Shown here: in pieces, positions 24,010-34,951 of the stretch
Layout: each line of letters opens with the position of its first letter
Position numbering within the stretch: the stretch's first letter is position 1
Source: Panaeolus papilionaceus
Lineage: Eukaryota; Basidiomycota; Agaricomycetes; Agaricales
NCBI GenBank assembly: GCA_015501605.1
Contig: JADNRZ010000020.1
Coordinates: forward strand, 310,001 to 374,000
DNA: 64,000 nucleotides
Reading direction: 5' to 3'
The notes under the pieces: generated by a model
Told to the model about the DNA's origin: nothing
The model's input: only the letters and a program-made list of their open reading frames with translations
Database searches by the model: none
Made by a program: the position numbers and the translations under genes

Positions 24010-24195
24010 ATCCGCATGCCGACTCCCGATTATCCACGTCCCGACAGGTCCACCTGAGATCCTCGTTTGCGCACACAGGTCCCAAACAGGTCCCAAACGC
24101 CCAAGGTGGCTGCAGCGTGGACGAAAGCTTAGTAGCCTTGTGCATCCTCCACAATCCGCATTGAGGCGGATACATATCGGAAACAGATCTGCGGA
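24010..24195. repeat. Shared 20-mer plus hairpin, copy 2
   Basis: The exact 20-mer begins at 24010. A hairpin ATCCGC/GCGGAT with a 6 nt loop is at 24154-24171. An inverted relative of the word (ATCTGCGGATGCCGG) lies near 24186, so the ~180 bp segment has weak terminal inverted symmetry. Confidence 0.6.
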
Positions 24196-24551
24196 TGCCG
24201 GTTGAATGGAGTCCATTCGGAATCTGCTGAGGCCCAGTACACAATGCATGTTTTGCATTATTTTTTGTAGTTATTTCATGGTAGTTGATGTATTTCAATT
24301 AGATTAAACCCACACATAAAAATCAATTGCATATTATTCATTGCACTTTTTACTCTGAAGGCATGCAACAGACGCTCTGTTGGACAGTCAAACATTTCTC
24401 ACGATCCACATGGTATGCCGGAATTAATGGTAGCTACCTGGTAGCAATCAGCTCTAAGGTTACCATTTACAGAAGGAATGATGGACCTAAGAGAACACTT
24501 CCAACTGATGTGACCTACCAAAATGGCTACCAAAATGGTCTACCACAGGTG

Positions 24552-25595
24552 CAACATGGTGTTATAATGATTTTGTAGAGAAAAAAATCAGGATTCCGGA
24601 ATGGGTATTTTCAGGGTGAGGGGATCAGTGGTTGGTGAGCAATTAAGGAAATACACTCTCAGAGCCGGCGATAAATCAAAATAAATCGAAAAAATAATAT
24701 AAATCGTGAATAGCGCGCTCATTTCTGCTCCGATTGGGCTGAAATTTTGAACGCAGCCTCCCGCATATGAACCCCATTGATCCTTAAAAAATATTTTTTT
24801 ACATGGGTCACTTGAAAAGCCCCTATCTTTGGCCCAAACAGTATCCTGCTCAATATTGCACCGCTCTGGGCACTATTTTGGGTGATCTATATATCGTTAG
24901 AAAGCTATTAACAGCCTCTATAAGACCCCACTATCTGATCTGCCAAAATGTAACAGCAGCCCAGCAGATCAGGTTCGCTTTTTCAGCCCCTATCCCCCCT
25001 ATACAATTATTTCCTTAATATTGCTTCGCTTTTGGCACTATTTGGGGAGGTATATATATCATTAGAAAGATATACACTATATCTATGTATTCATGTGGTC
25101 CGATCTGCCAAATATGGCCACAGAAGCAGCAGATCTGCTCTAGTTATTGTGCATTGATTAAATGAGCCCCTATTTACAAATCAAATCTTCGTCCTGATCA
25201 GGAATATTAGTGTGATGTCATTGATCCCATTTAATCTCATCAATCCTCATTAATTAGCTTCGCTTTTTTGGGAAATTGGCATCACTGATCTGCTTGGAGG
25301 CACTAATGACACCACACTAATTAATTAATCCTCCCCCACAAATATTGCAGCATTAATTGCACCGCTTTTTGGCTATTTTTTATTATACATATATATATCA
25401 CCAGAAAGCTAGAAATGTCTACTTTCAGAATCTGAAAACAGAATAGAAATGTTGTGCTTGTGGATGAAGCAATTGCATTTCGCATTTTGGGACTAAAGCG
25501 TGGGAACACTCCTTGATCCTCCTTCTCCTCCTCCTCCCTCCGCTTTTTTGGCTTCATTTCTCCACACTCCCTGCAGCTACCACCCTGAAACTTGG
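24552..25595 (+). repeat. Left inverted arm
   Basis: Arm of the 3.28 kb element, about 1044 bp long. It matches the right arm almost base for base by eye, with a single C-run indel noted. Confidence 0.85.
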
Positions 25596-26787
25596 TACAT
25601 CCCTTTGTGCACATTATTAAATGGCTCTCACCAGCCCAATAGTTAAAATACAAACTATCTTGCATTCTCTCAGCATATTAATACATAATCCCTTAAATTC
25701 TCAAAAAAGCGCACCAAAATGTAATGCTTCTGTATGATATATGCTAGTATACGAATCTTATATATTAATATTGCATACTGGAGATCTGAAATCCAAGGAA
25801 ATTGCAATTTATATCCCCATATTTGCATGTAGAATTGGCAAAATGCATATTCCTGTTAGTGTGGCCTCCTATGGCTTTATCCATGGGTATTTCACTCTAT
25901 ATAAGATCTCTAGCATTGTCCAAGCGTTCATATACATCATATTTAATGTTCTACACGGCCCACCACCTGATATATTGAGCCACATTTGTAATATTAGCCA
26001 TATGTATCTGTTGGGCTTAAAATACATATTCTGCAATTTACCATACCATAGCAACATTATTTATGCTTCATAAATGGTAGGAAACGAATATATGAACTCT
26101 AGTTACACGATGCAAAAAACCCCAAGTGATTTGGACAAGTGTAGCCATCTGTAGGTTCAAGATGGTGCACAACCATCATAGTTGATGCTGGGTGTTGCAA
26201 GAATACACACCATCACTACTACGTCAAACTTCTTCTGACCGCTTTTTTGAGGCTCTGCCCTTCCACAATCATCCAAATCACTTCAAACTTTTTTTGAATG
26301 TTACATATCATGTCTCTCCATCTATTTGCATGCTCTGATTAAATTATTTGATTTCTGATCCTCTGTCATTAGCTTATCAGTGGAAATTCGAACGATTTTG
26401 AGACCTGCTCAGAATCCTTTGGGGGTGGGCTACTTTTGAAGGCACAATTGAAGCGTCCTCAGAACAGTTCGGAGCATGTTGAAGCGGTCAATATTCATGA
26501 AGATATTCACAAATTACTATTTTGCATACCCTGAGGTAGTATTTAGTGTTTTCTATTCTGTTGCTTGAACTTTTGAAGCAGTTGAGTGTCAAGTTCAATG
26601 CTTGTACATGTAATGAGTCATATTCATAAGTTTTTTCAGCAGTAGAGGGGCCAAAAGAATGTATTATTAGGTATATATGGTGCAAACATAGTATTTTAAT
26701 ATGTAATTGGTGAATAGAGTGAGTGAAACCTCTTCGATTTGCATATAAGCGGAGATATGGACATATACATATTATATATAAATGTTT

Positions 26788-27831
26788 ACCAAGTTTCAGG
26801 GTGGTAGCTGCAGGGAGTGTGGAGAAATGAAGCCAAAAAAGCGGAGGGAGGAGGAGGAGAAGGAGGATCAAGGAGTGTTCCCACGCTTTAGTCCCAAAAT
26901 GCGAAATGCAATTGCTTCATCCACAAGCACAACATTTCTATTCTGTTTTCAGATTCTGAAAGTAGACATTTCTAGCTTTCTGGTGATATATATATGTATA
27001 ATAAAAAATAGCCAAAAAGCGGTGCAATTAATGCTGCAATATTTGTGGGGAGGATTAATTAATTAGTGTGGTGTCATTAGTGCCTCCAAGCAGATCAGTG
27101 ATGCCAATTTCCCAAAAAAGCGAAGCTAATTAATGAGGATTGATGAGATTAAATGGGATCAATGACATCACACTAATATTCCTGATCAGGACGAAGATTT
27201 GATTTGTAAATAGGGGCTCATTTAATCAATGCACAATAACTAGAGCAGATCTGCTGCTTCTGTGGCCATATTTGGCAGATCGGACCACATGAATACATAG
27301 ATATAGTGTATATCTTTCTAATGATATATATACCTCCCCAAATAGTGCCAAAAGCGAAGCAATATTAAGGAAATAATTGTATAGGGGGGATAGGGGCTGA
27401 AAAAGCGAACCTGATCTGCTGGGCTGCTGTTACATTTTGGCAGATCAGATAGTGGGGTCTTATAGAGGCTGTTAATAGCTTTCTAACGATATATAGATCA
27501 CCCAAAATAGTGCCCAGAGCGGTGCAATATTGAGCAGGATACTGTTTGGGCCAAAGATAGGGGCTTTTCAAGTGACCCATGTAAAAAAATATTTTTTAAG
27601 GATCAATGGGGTTCATATGCGGGAGGCTGCGTTCAAAATTTCAGCCCAATCGGAGCAGAAATGAGCGCGCTATTCACGATTTATATTATTTTTTCGATTT
27701 ATTTTGATTTATCGCCGGCTCTGAGAGTGTATTTCCTTAATTGCTCACCAACCACTGATCCCCTCACCCTGAAAATACCCATTCCGGAATCCTGATTTTT
27801 TTCTCTACAAAATCATTATAACACCATGTTG
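26788..27831 (-). repeat. Right inverted arm
   Basis: Arm of the 3.28 kb element in inverted orientation. Small frames seen in it (for example 27580-27365 minus) are exact mirror copies of left-arm frames and are not taken as genes. Confidence 0.85.
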
Positions 27832-27858
27832 ATCAAATCATTTCTTACTGGCCTTGAT

Positions 27859-27952
27859 ATGATTTCGCACTACTGGTAGAATTGATGATTTACCATGATG
27901 CAGCAATGATTTCACACTGCTGGTAGAAATATTGATTTACCATGATGCAGCA
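27859..27952 (+). repeat. Two 47 bp tandem units in an ATGATTT-rich tract
   Basis: Units 27859-27905 and 27906-27952 both run from ATGATTTC(G/A)CACT to CCATGATGCAGCA and differ at a few bases. Looser ATGATTT words continue to about 28225, directly outside the right arm of the 3.28 kb element. Confidence 0.7.
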
Positions 27953-28320
27953 ATGATTTCGCACTCTGATTTATATGATTTTGCATCACATGCAACAATA
28001 ATGATTTTCTCTTCCTGGTTCATATGATTTCACACCACTGGTAATGATTATAATTTAGCCTTATGCTATCAACCTATATGATTTCGCACTATTGACAATG
28101 ATAATGATTTATATGATTTGGATTGTCTGATAAAAAGAATGATCTGGCTCATCATACAAATGATTTATTTTTATGGCATGCTAATGATTTTGCACCATGT
28201 TTCGCAATAATGATTTGACTATTGATTATTGCACCTCAATGATTGCCTATGAGTTATGATATTTCTGTTATGGCAAATTACAATGAGTTGTCATGGCATT
28301 GCCATGCTGAATGATTCAGC

Positions 28321-28584
28321 TTAACAATAAGCACTCATAACCGATACCTTCACAGTCTTGTAAGCTTTCCCAACCTTGATGTGCTCGAAATCAATAATTG
28401 CTTTTTTAAAGGTAGGATCGATCGTCTGGGCATCACTGACTTTAACCATCTTGTACCAGTACCAAATTGCAACGCTGTAGGAATTATTGAAGGCACTGGT
28501 TTGGTCTCTTACAACAAGGTTTGTCAGAAACAGCCTAAGGCGTGTCTGAGAACACTCCGACATAGTTAAACTTGTTCGAATCAC
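28321..28584 (-). other. Open frame, unknown, possible exon
   Basis: An 87-codon minus-strand frame contains IDPTFKKAIIDFEHIKVGKA and ends shortly after a GTATCG that could act as a donor. The composition looks protein-like, but I cannot name a family. It lies 42 bp beyond the stop of the Cdc4-like gene on the same strand and could be an exon of a decayed neighbour. Confidence 0.3.
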
Positions 28585-28625
28585 CTAACTACCGACTTTT
28601 CAACTTGCGGTGGAACAATCGAGAG

Positions 28626-29957
28626 CTAGCGCCTTTCCCAGACGTGCACCATGGTAGCATCATTTTCGGAGCAAGCAGCCACAAGGTATGCATCATCAGC
28701 TTCAATAGCCCACGTCCTGGATACCGCTGCCAACTTCTTCACCACCTTTCGTTCAATATCTAACACACACAATGGCTTATCGCTCCCAAAAACCACACCG
28801 CTATCATCACACACCATTGAAGTGATGGCAGCTGTACCGTACCTATCACTTGTGCTGTCGACGGGGTCCGTCCTATGGATGAGCTTGCCGCTTGTGGGAT
28901 CAGTTACGCAAACGCGGCCGTCTGCGCTACCTGAGATGACATATGAAGGGGTTAAATACACAAGCCCGACGAGAGAGTTGTGGCCTTGCATTCTATGCTT
29001 CACAGCTCCCGATTTGAGATCCCAGATGATGACTGAGCCATCCATGGACCCTGAGTAGACTTGCTGGCGAGGGAGATCAAGCTGCACAACGTACACTGCA
29101 CGAAAATGTCGTCAGTTGATTCCAAGTATAAATAAGTAATGGGGCACAAAAGTAAACCTTTTTGTGTATGCCCTGTGAGGGTCAAAAGAGGATCGCCAGT
29201 GACAATATCCCAGACCCGCAAGGTGCAATCGTAGCTTGCTGATACACAGGTTCGACCGCGAGCGCTGATATCTCTGATCGCGTGCTCGTGTCCTTCAAGG
29301 CAATGTGTATGGTATGGGTTTTCGGCGACCTGATAGGATAATATGTGAGAAAGAACATGTACAATATCAATGAGATTTATAAATAGTATATCCCAAAATA
29401 CTAGCAATACCCACCGATGTTTCAGGATCATCTCCCACTGCATCAAGGTCAGGATGATATTCTGCGTCATCAGGACGGGGTAGGCCCCATATTCGGATGT
29501 CGTGATCACGACTACCAGACACAATAAGCGGCTTCTTTGGCCATTCCTCCTTCACCATTACACCTCCCTCTCGCTCAATATCAACTAGCTCGGGTCGTAC
29601 GACCTGCAATGCTCTGACAGTCGACGTATGTCCAGGAAACACATGCGTACACTTTCCCTGCTTCATATCCCATACCCGAATCGTCCGATCCGTCGAGCCC
29701 GTTACAAGCGTGTCCCCGTATGTATCTAGACACCAAATTCCACCAGAATGGCCCTCTAAAACATGTATCTTCTCTCCGCTGGTGGAATGAATCTGAACCG
29801 TGTGATCGTCTGACGCGGTAATAATGCGCCCATCCGGGAGGAGCGATAGATGAGTGATAACTGAACTGCCATGTGCAGCGAACGACGTATGCTGAGTCTG
29901 TGAGAGGTGGTCTTCATCCAAGATGGACAAGGGGGTGAAGGATTTTGGGGATGTCAT
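28626..29957 (-). CDS. Cdc4/Fbw7-like WD40 propeller lacking an F-box
   Basis: Three exons in consistent phase (29957-29415, 29329-29158, 29095-28626) give 394 residues. The ATG at 29957 is chosen because a TATAAA lies 50 bp upstream and no earlier in-frame ATG exists. Eight WD40 blades are visible, from FAAHGSSVITHLS through HVWE at the C terminus, as in Cdc4/Fbw7/Pop1 substrate receptors of SCF ubiquitin ligases. The three arginines that contact phosphodegrons in Fbw7 (R465, R479, R505) have counterparts: R115 in HTSTVR, R150 in GSRDHDIRIW and R200 in GHEHAIR. Normal family members are 600 residues or more, with an F-box and linker before the propeller; none is encoded here. It could be a stable non-catalytic decoy, or a truncated paralogue. 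Family assignment is secure; the role is inferred. Confidence 0.8.
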
Positions 29958-30006
29958 GGGTGATAGTGGGGCAGAAGACTGAATTATATAGACTTGACTT
30001 GTCACT

Positions 30007-30012
30007 TTTATA
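30007..30012 (-). promoter_or_regulatory. TATA box of the Cdc4-like gene
   Basis: GCTATAAAAG on the minus strand lies 50 bp before the ATG at 29957, a plausible core promoter. It supports the view that the gene starts at the propeller and not at a missing F-box exon. Confidence 0.5.
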
Positions 30013-31140
30013 GCTTGAATGAGACTGACAATACTGCGATGTTGTCGGGGAATTGTGTTAAGAATGAAAGACTCCGAAAATACTCTGATAGGCTCTGCAT
30101 CGTCAATTATTTATATCGATGGTTGATCAATAGGCCATGTCAAAATACATACAGTGCTTTTCATAATCCCCAGCTGCACTCTCACAGGAATTAATTGTAG
30201 AGAAACCGATCTCATTACTTGTCCTATTAAGGTAAATAAGTTGAGTGACGCCTCGAAGCGCTTGTTCGGCCTGCGCTTGCAGTGTTTGATAGCGCTTGTT
30301 TACAGAGGTCTGCAGCCGTATCGGGAGACGCTAATGAGTATAAAATGGGTTCACAACTCGAACGAGGTCTTCCCTCACCATACTGCTATCAAGTTGCCTA
30401 TCCTTCACCCACCCCAACCTAGATCCCGCAGATCATATACATCGGTTTATTCATCAACCTTTATTATGGGTTTACAATCACCCATCTGTCCTCTTTTACG
30501 CATATACGAAGCGACATTTTGCTCGAAATCTTTAAACACTACTGCAGCGACGCAGGGGGTCATACTTCCCACAGCCCGGAGGAGCAGGTCGTTCCGTCAT
30601 CTCCATCAGTGAAGCCACATTGGGCACCACTCACCCCGAGTCACGTCTGCAGCCCGTGGTGAAACTTAGCTCTTCACTCAAGACCATGCTGGGCGGAGTT
30701 CTCTGTGTGACGCGCTAACGCATGCTCCCCGAGGCTCCTGCCGGATCTCTGGTTGAGTCGTAGAGTGAGGCAGAGTTCATGAGCTGTCGGAGGTAACATT
30801 CTAGCAAGGGCTTTTCTGTTTCTGTTTTGAGGTCTGAGATAAAGGGCCAGACTCCACAGTGATCGGTTTGTCGCCGAGTTCAACACAGTATATAGATTAC
30901 AATACATCTGCGATTGTCGGTGAGTAAACCTGATCAACCATCGAGTTTTGGACACCAAAGCCTATACTATAGATAAGATACTAACGGAATGATAAATAGC
31001 ACAACCACGCATCATGACAACGTACTTGCACCGCATCAACAGCGCATTGCAGTGCTGTGGGAGTTCAGGGCACCCCTGAGTTATTGAAGGTTGAACCCAC
31101 ACCACATCCCAGCCCCAGACTCTAGGATCAACCCCCCAGA
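30013..31140. other. Spacer between Cdc4-like gene and first F-box gene
   Basis: Contains the divergent upstream regions of both genes. I looked for F-box exons upstream of the Cdc4-like gene on the minus strand and saw none. Confidence 0.4.
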
Positions 31141-32792
31141 ATGTCTGACTCCTCGACGCTTCACTCATCGCCTACATCCCAAAGTCTGCCGCTTGAACTC
31201 CTACAACGCATACTCTCTCACTTCTCCGAAATTGAGGACGATCGAGAGAGAATCAGGACCTTGTTAAACTGCTCGTTGGTCTCTCGTGTCTTCAAAGAGA
31301 TATCTAGAGAATTTGTCTTTTCGAGGATTTGTATCAACAAGAAGTACTGGAAATGGGAGGATGATGTTATTTTAACGGTAGAGGAGCGGGAGGAGGAGGT
31401 TGAGGAAGAACTGGGAGAGGATGATGAACCTGATTTTGAACATGATTTCTGTGAATACTATTCTTCTTATTGTGCTATCCCGGAGCCAGCAGAAGCATAC
31501 GACACGTCAGAATCAAGCGCAATGACTCTCCCTCCCACGGGTGCATTCCCAGAATCTCACCACTTCGTCAATCTCATTCAAACCGTCCCCAGCATCATCC
31601 CACTCATTCACACCCTCGAGTATCACCCAGATTACGCGCGAGACAGAGGAGAGATCCTGGTCAAGCTCACTGATGCGTTCGTGCAGCTCTCACATGTGAG
31701 ATCACTCACGATAGACCTGTTGAACATGGGTTTGTCAGTACCTTTGACGGATTGCAAGCGAGGCGTCGATCACCTCTTCGCGTTGCCATCGCTGACGCAT
31801 CTTCAGCTTCGCGCTACGTTCTTTCCGATTGCACTGATTGCAAACTGTACAAACCTTGTGTCTCTCCAACTTGACGTCGAGTATGACGCGATTACCTCTA
31901 CATCAACTCCTGTGAGAGAACAACGAGTTCTTCCCCGCCCTACGGCTGTACGATCGCGCTGTATGAGTATGTTATGTCCCTCATATTACGCTGAGATACC
32001 ATGCCTGACTGTTTATATTACCCCAGTTGTAGATCAGTGGCGCCTGGATGCAGCGTCAACAGCGCCCCTCCCATCACTTTACCCTCATATCGTAGACTTT
32101 TCTCAGCTCCAAACGGTGACCTATGATAAGCTTGAGCAAGCGGATTTTATATCACTCATGGATGCGTTGGAGGGCTGTCAGAACCTTCATACTGTTGGGT
32201 TGGCTTACAAATGTACGTGTCATACATATTTGGAGCGTGGATGCGAAAGCGGCACGCTGAACCGCACCGATTATCTTCAGATGCAGTGATGACCTGGTCA
32301 TGGGTCAGACTCGAGAAGCTGCTTTCGAAGGCAACAATACGCAATCTCACCCTTCGGTCGCCTTGGCCCGGGATTTTGGGTGTATCGGTCCTCCCACACA
32401 GCTTAATTTCGATGGACGTTTTTCACGACCTTCTTGATGTTCTCAGCAGCGTTCGCGATGCACGACTAGAGACTCTATCTCTCGCATTCACATTACACTG
32501 CATGTATGTGACGCACGCGCTTAGCTCAAGTTGGGGGGCTGGGTCGACGTGTCAGTGGTCAAGACTGGCGGGTAGTGAAATATTGGCATCATGGCGTCGA
32601 CTCAGCAAGTTATACCTTGGGCTGGAAATTTCAAGGGGGACGACGGATACTAGGGATGGTTGCTGTTTGATAACGAAGGAGATGAAGCAGGAGTTGAAGA
32701 TATCGACTCTCTCTCACTTTTCGACTGATGATAAAACATATGATGTAGCGTGTCGAGTTGAGGATGTAACTCGACTGTATGTATCACCCTAA
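31141..32792 (+). CDS. F-box protein, paralogue 1
   Basis: Likely an SCF substrate receptor. An F-box occupies roughly residues 16-60 (SLPLELLQRILSHFSEIEDD ... CSLVSRVFKEISREFVFSRI). It is followed by a very acidic segment (about 85-115) and a leucine-rich repeat-like body. The exon from 31141 ends at 32212 (GTACGT donor). The next exon starts at 32281, or at 32287 using the second CAG; both keep phase and give about 525-527 residues. An extra 66 nt in-frame intron is likely at 31961-32026 (GTATGA...CTGAC...CCCCAG), which would shorten the protein by 22. The same intron position near the end of the LRR body occurs in the paralogues at 38.5-39.9 and 43.5-44.9 kb, so the three are local duplicates. 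The substrate is unknown. Confidence 0.8.
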
Positions 32793-34071
32793 CTCAGCGA
32801 TTGTTCGCCTGAAGTTGGGATGGAATGGTAAATGTGCAATTTCGCTTGTTTTAGTCGAACCCAGTTCGTAATGAAATAATCTGCGACTGAATATTTAAGC
32901 AAAAAATTATTCTTTAAAGGGGTCAGGACAATAACCATGACGCCTTTAGCGATGCTGCTTGCTGAGTTCTTAGCGCCGGCGAGTTCACGTGCCCATATTG
33001 AACATGGTCCGTGCACGACTTCAAGAATTCGTATATAAGGACTATGTGAACAATTTGTATCCTTACCACTCTGGCCTTTTGGCTTAGATCAAGTGTAGTA
33101 TCTGTTCTTAATAGTTTAACCACTATTATGAAGGCACCGCCTTCATTCTTGGTTATCTAATTTTTGCCACCCCAGTTTCTCGGGCTCTGCTTGCAACCCG
33201 AGGACGTGATGACCTTGCCACTGCAGTACCGGCTTGTGTCGTCGGGGGATCCTCCTCTTTTTCGGGGACTTTTGCTCTTTGCACGTTCTTTCAGATCCAC
33301 ATCATTCGATGTTTGGATTTGAGCCGGGCAAACGGTGGATGTTTTCATTTTTGCTTCTCGCTTTTTCCTACTTTTCTGTCTGTTTTTCAGCGCGATCGTT
33401 CCCCTGCAATCCTCTCGTTGTTTCATGCCTCTATATTCACTACGTCATCCTTGCTTCCTGTGGGTGATGGTTAGGGGAAACGGGGCAAAGATTGAAGTAT
33501 GCTGAATCCCTTTCGTTGTGGGTCGCCTTTCCCATGCGATCTACTGACCAGTCGATTTAGTTGTACATACCTAGTTTACTTGATAATGTTGATGAATACA
33601 AAAACCTTGTTCACATTTGTCAATGCGTTCGAAGAAAATTGTACGTGGATAGTATCATAATTGTGTAGTTTATGCACGAACGGGGGCTCGCAAACCCAAC
33701 TCCACATCGAAGCAGCATCGCTCCGCAATTTGATTACCCAAACGGAACAGGTGATGTCAGGGGCCAGCTATTACTTTGTGATTCCTTTTCTTTGTGTATC
33801 ATCGCGCAAAGGTGTTAATTGATACCTACCATCTGACTCGTCCAGCTTCTATTTCACCCAGAAGCAAGTTGTTCGAAGCGATTGTTGTATTAGCGAATCG
33901 GTTATTCTCAAATCATAGGGTAGATGACCATTGTGCCGACGGGGTAGTCAAACGAAGCACATCACTAATTGATTGATTTCAAGTTCATGCCGTTGCTTAC
34001 CTTGCGCTCGCTCATTCGGTGACGAGATCTCTGCGAAGAGCGCGTGACTTTCAGCTGAAGTCAATATACAC
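32793..34071. other. Spacer
   Basis: No supported gene; only short frames without domains. Confidence 0.4.
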
Positions 34072-34253
34072 TACAGTCGACTCTGTCATAACCGATAGGT
34101 CTCGGGAGTCACCAAAAGCTATCGGTTATGGGAGGTTATCGGTTATCACAGCGGGTTTTAAGCCTTGGAAGGCAACTTGGGAGTCACCAAAAGTTATCGG
34201 ATATTAGAGGTTATCGGTTATGACAGCTATCGGTTATGACAGAGTCGACTGTA
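34072..34253. mobile_element. 178 bp MITE with TA target duplication
   Basis: The element 34074-34251 is bounded by TA on both sides. Its ends are CAGTCGACTCTGTCATAACC and the reverse complement of the same word, continuing to a terminal inverted repeat of about 25 bp ending ...CGATAG. The inside holds two direct copies of GGGAGTCACCAAAAG(C/T)TATCGG and several TATCGGTTAT words. TA duplication and a CAGTCGACTC-type end are usual for Tc1/mariner/pogo-type non-autonomous elements. There is no coding capacity. Confidence 0.85.
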
Positions 34254-34951
34254 CACAATATTGCTTTATCCTGAACCACACAGGCTATTGGGGATTGACT
34301 GCGTTCAGGCATATATTTCCTGAGGAACTCAAGAATGAATGCTCGCAGTTTGCAATATGTGGTAAGCATTGTTATTTAACGGTCACCATACTGATTAAAC
34401 CACCACTGTAAACCAGTATCCTACCTACAAGCCGTTGGCGTTCGTTTCAACTTTAACCAATGTCCGGCAATACGGATTGAATACGTGCATTATTCTTTTA
34501 ATCAGATTTTGATTAGATGATTTTAACTAGGATCTATAATCAGACATCATTTCATCCACCACTAGTTAATAATACGAGGCCATGGGGCATGGGGTGTAGG
34601 CGGAAAGGAAATAATTTAGAATACAAGAATTGAATATATATACTTGTTCAATAGGCGTTCGAGATGAGGGAGAGGGAGAGTGCACTACCCGTGGCTCCCG
34701 CATCAGATTGGGAGAGGTGCAGTTGGCCAGAATATGCGTATATTGAAGTGTTTATTTGGAATGCAGTTGGATTTTTCGGAATCCGTTAGCTCTCAAAGTT
34801 AAACCATTTGAAATGAACATTGTATTGATGTTTAATCCAGCAATATCCGGTTAAGTGGACACAACAAACCAATTGGGAGTGCTGGAGCTCTTGCGAACTG
34901 CCTCTTCCCCCGAAGCTCAATCACCCTCATTCGAAGTACTAATTGTAATCG
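34254..34951. other. Spacer upstream of the F-box/RG-rich gene
   Basis: No supported gene. AT-rich DNA here (for example AATATATATACTTG near 34632) may belong to the promoter region of the downstream gene. Confidence 0.35.

Larger units (their letters stand above)
21961..24551. other. Repeat-rich spacer
   Basis: No gene is supported. The frame 22275-22559 on the plus strand is open but unrecognised. The segments around 22.71-22.78 and 24.01-24.19 kb share a 20 bp word and similar small hairpins. Confidence 0.35.
24552..27831. mobile_element. 3.28 kb element with ~1.04 kb inverted arms
   Basis: The left arm (24552 to about 25595) is the reverse complement of the right arm (about 26788 to 27831). 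Paired positions sum to 52383 across the outer arm and to 52384 further in, because of a one-base difference in a C run near 25331. The outer ends read CAACATGGTGTTATAATGAT on each side and pairing stops abruptly beyond them. The central ~1.2 kb is unique, AT-rich and without a recognisable gene. Each arm contains diverged direct repeats around the words TTGC(A/T)(C/T)CGCT, CACTATTT and ATCATTAGAAAG. No target duplication and no transposase are seen. The element could be a non-autonomous long-TIR (foldback-type) transposon or a palindromic duplication. Confidence 0.8.

Noticed and set aside
25741..26073. 110-codon hydrophobic frame in the centre of the 3.28 kb element
   Set aside because: AT-rich DNA explains the Ile/Tyr/Phe content. 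No transposase or membrane-protein motif.
26782..27066. Open frame with a Cys-x-x-Cys and a charged run inside the palindromic element
   Set aside because: It exists in mirrored form in both arms, has an (E/K/R)n run from a GAG-rich repeat and no family resemblance. Treated as non-coding repeat.
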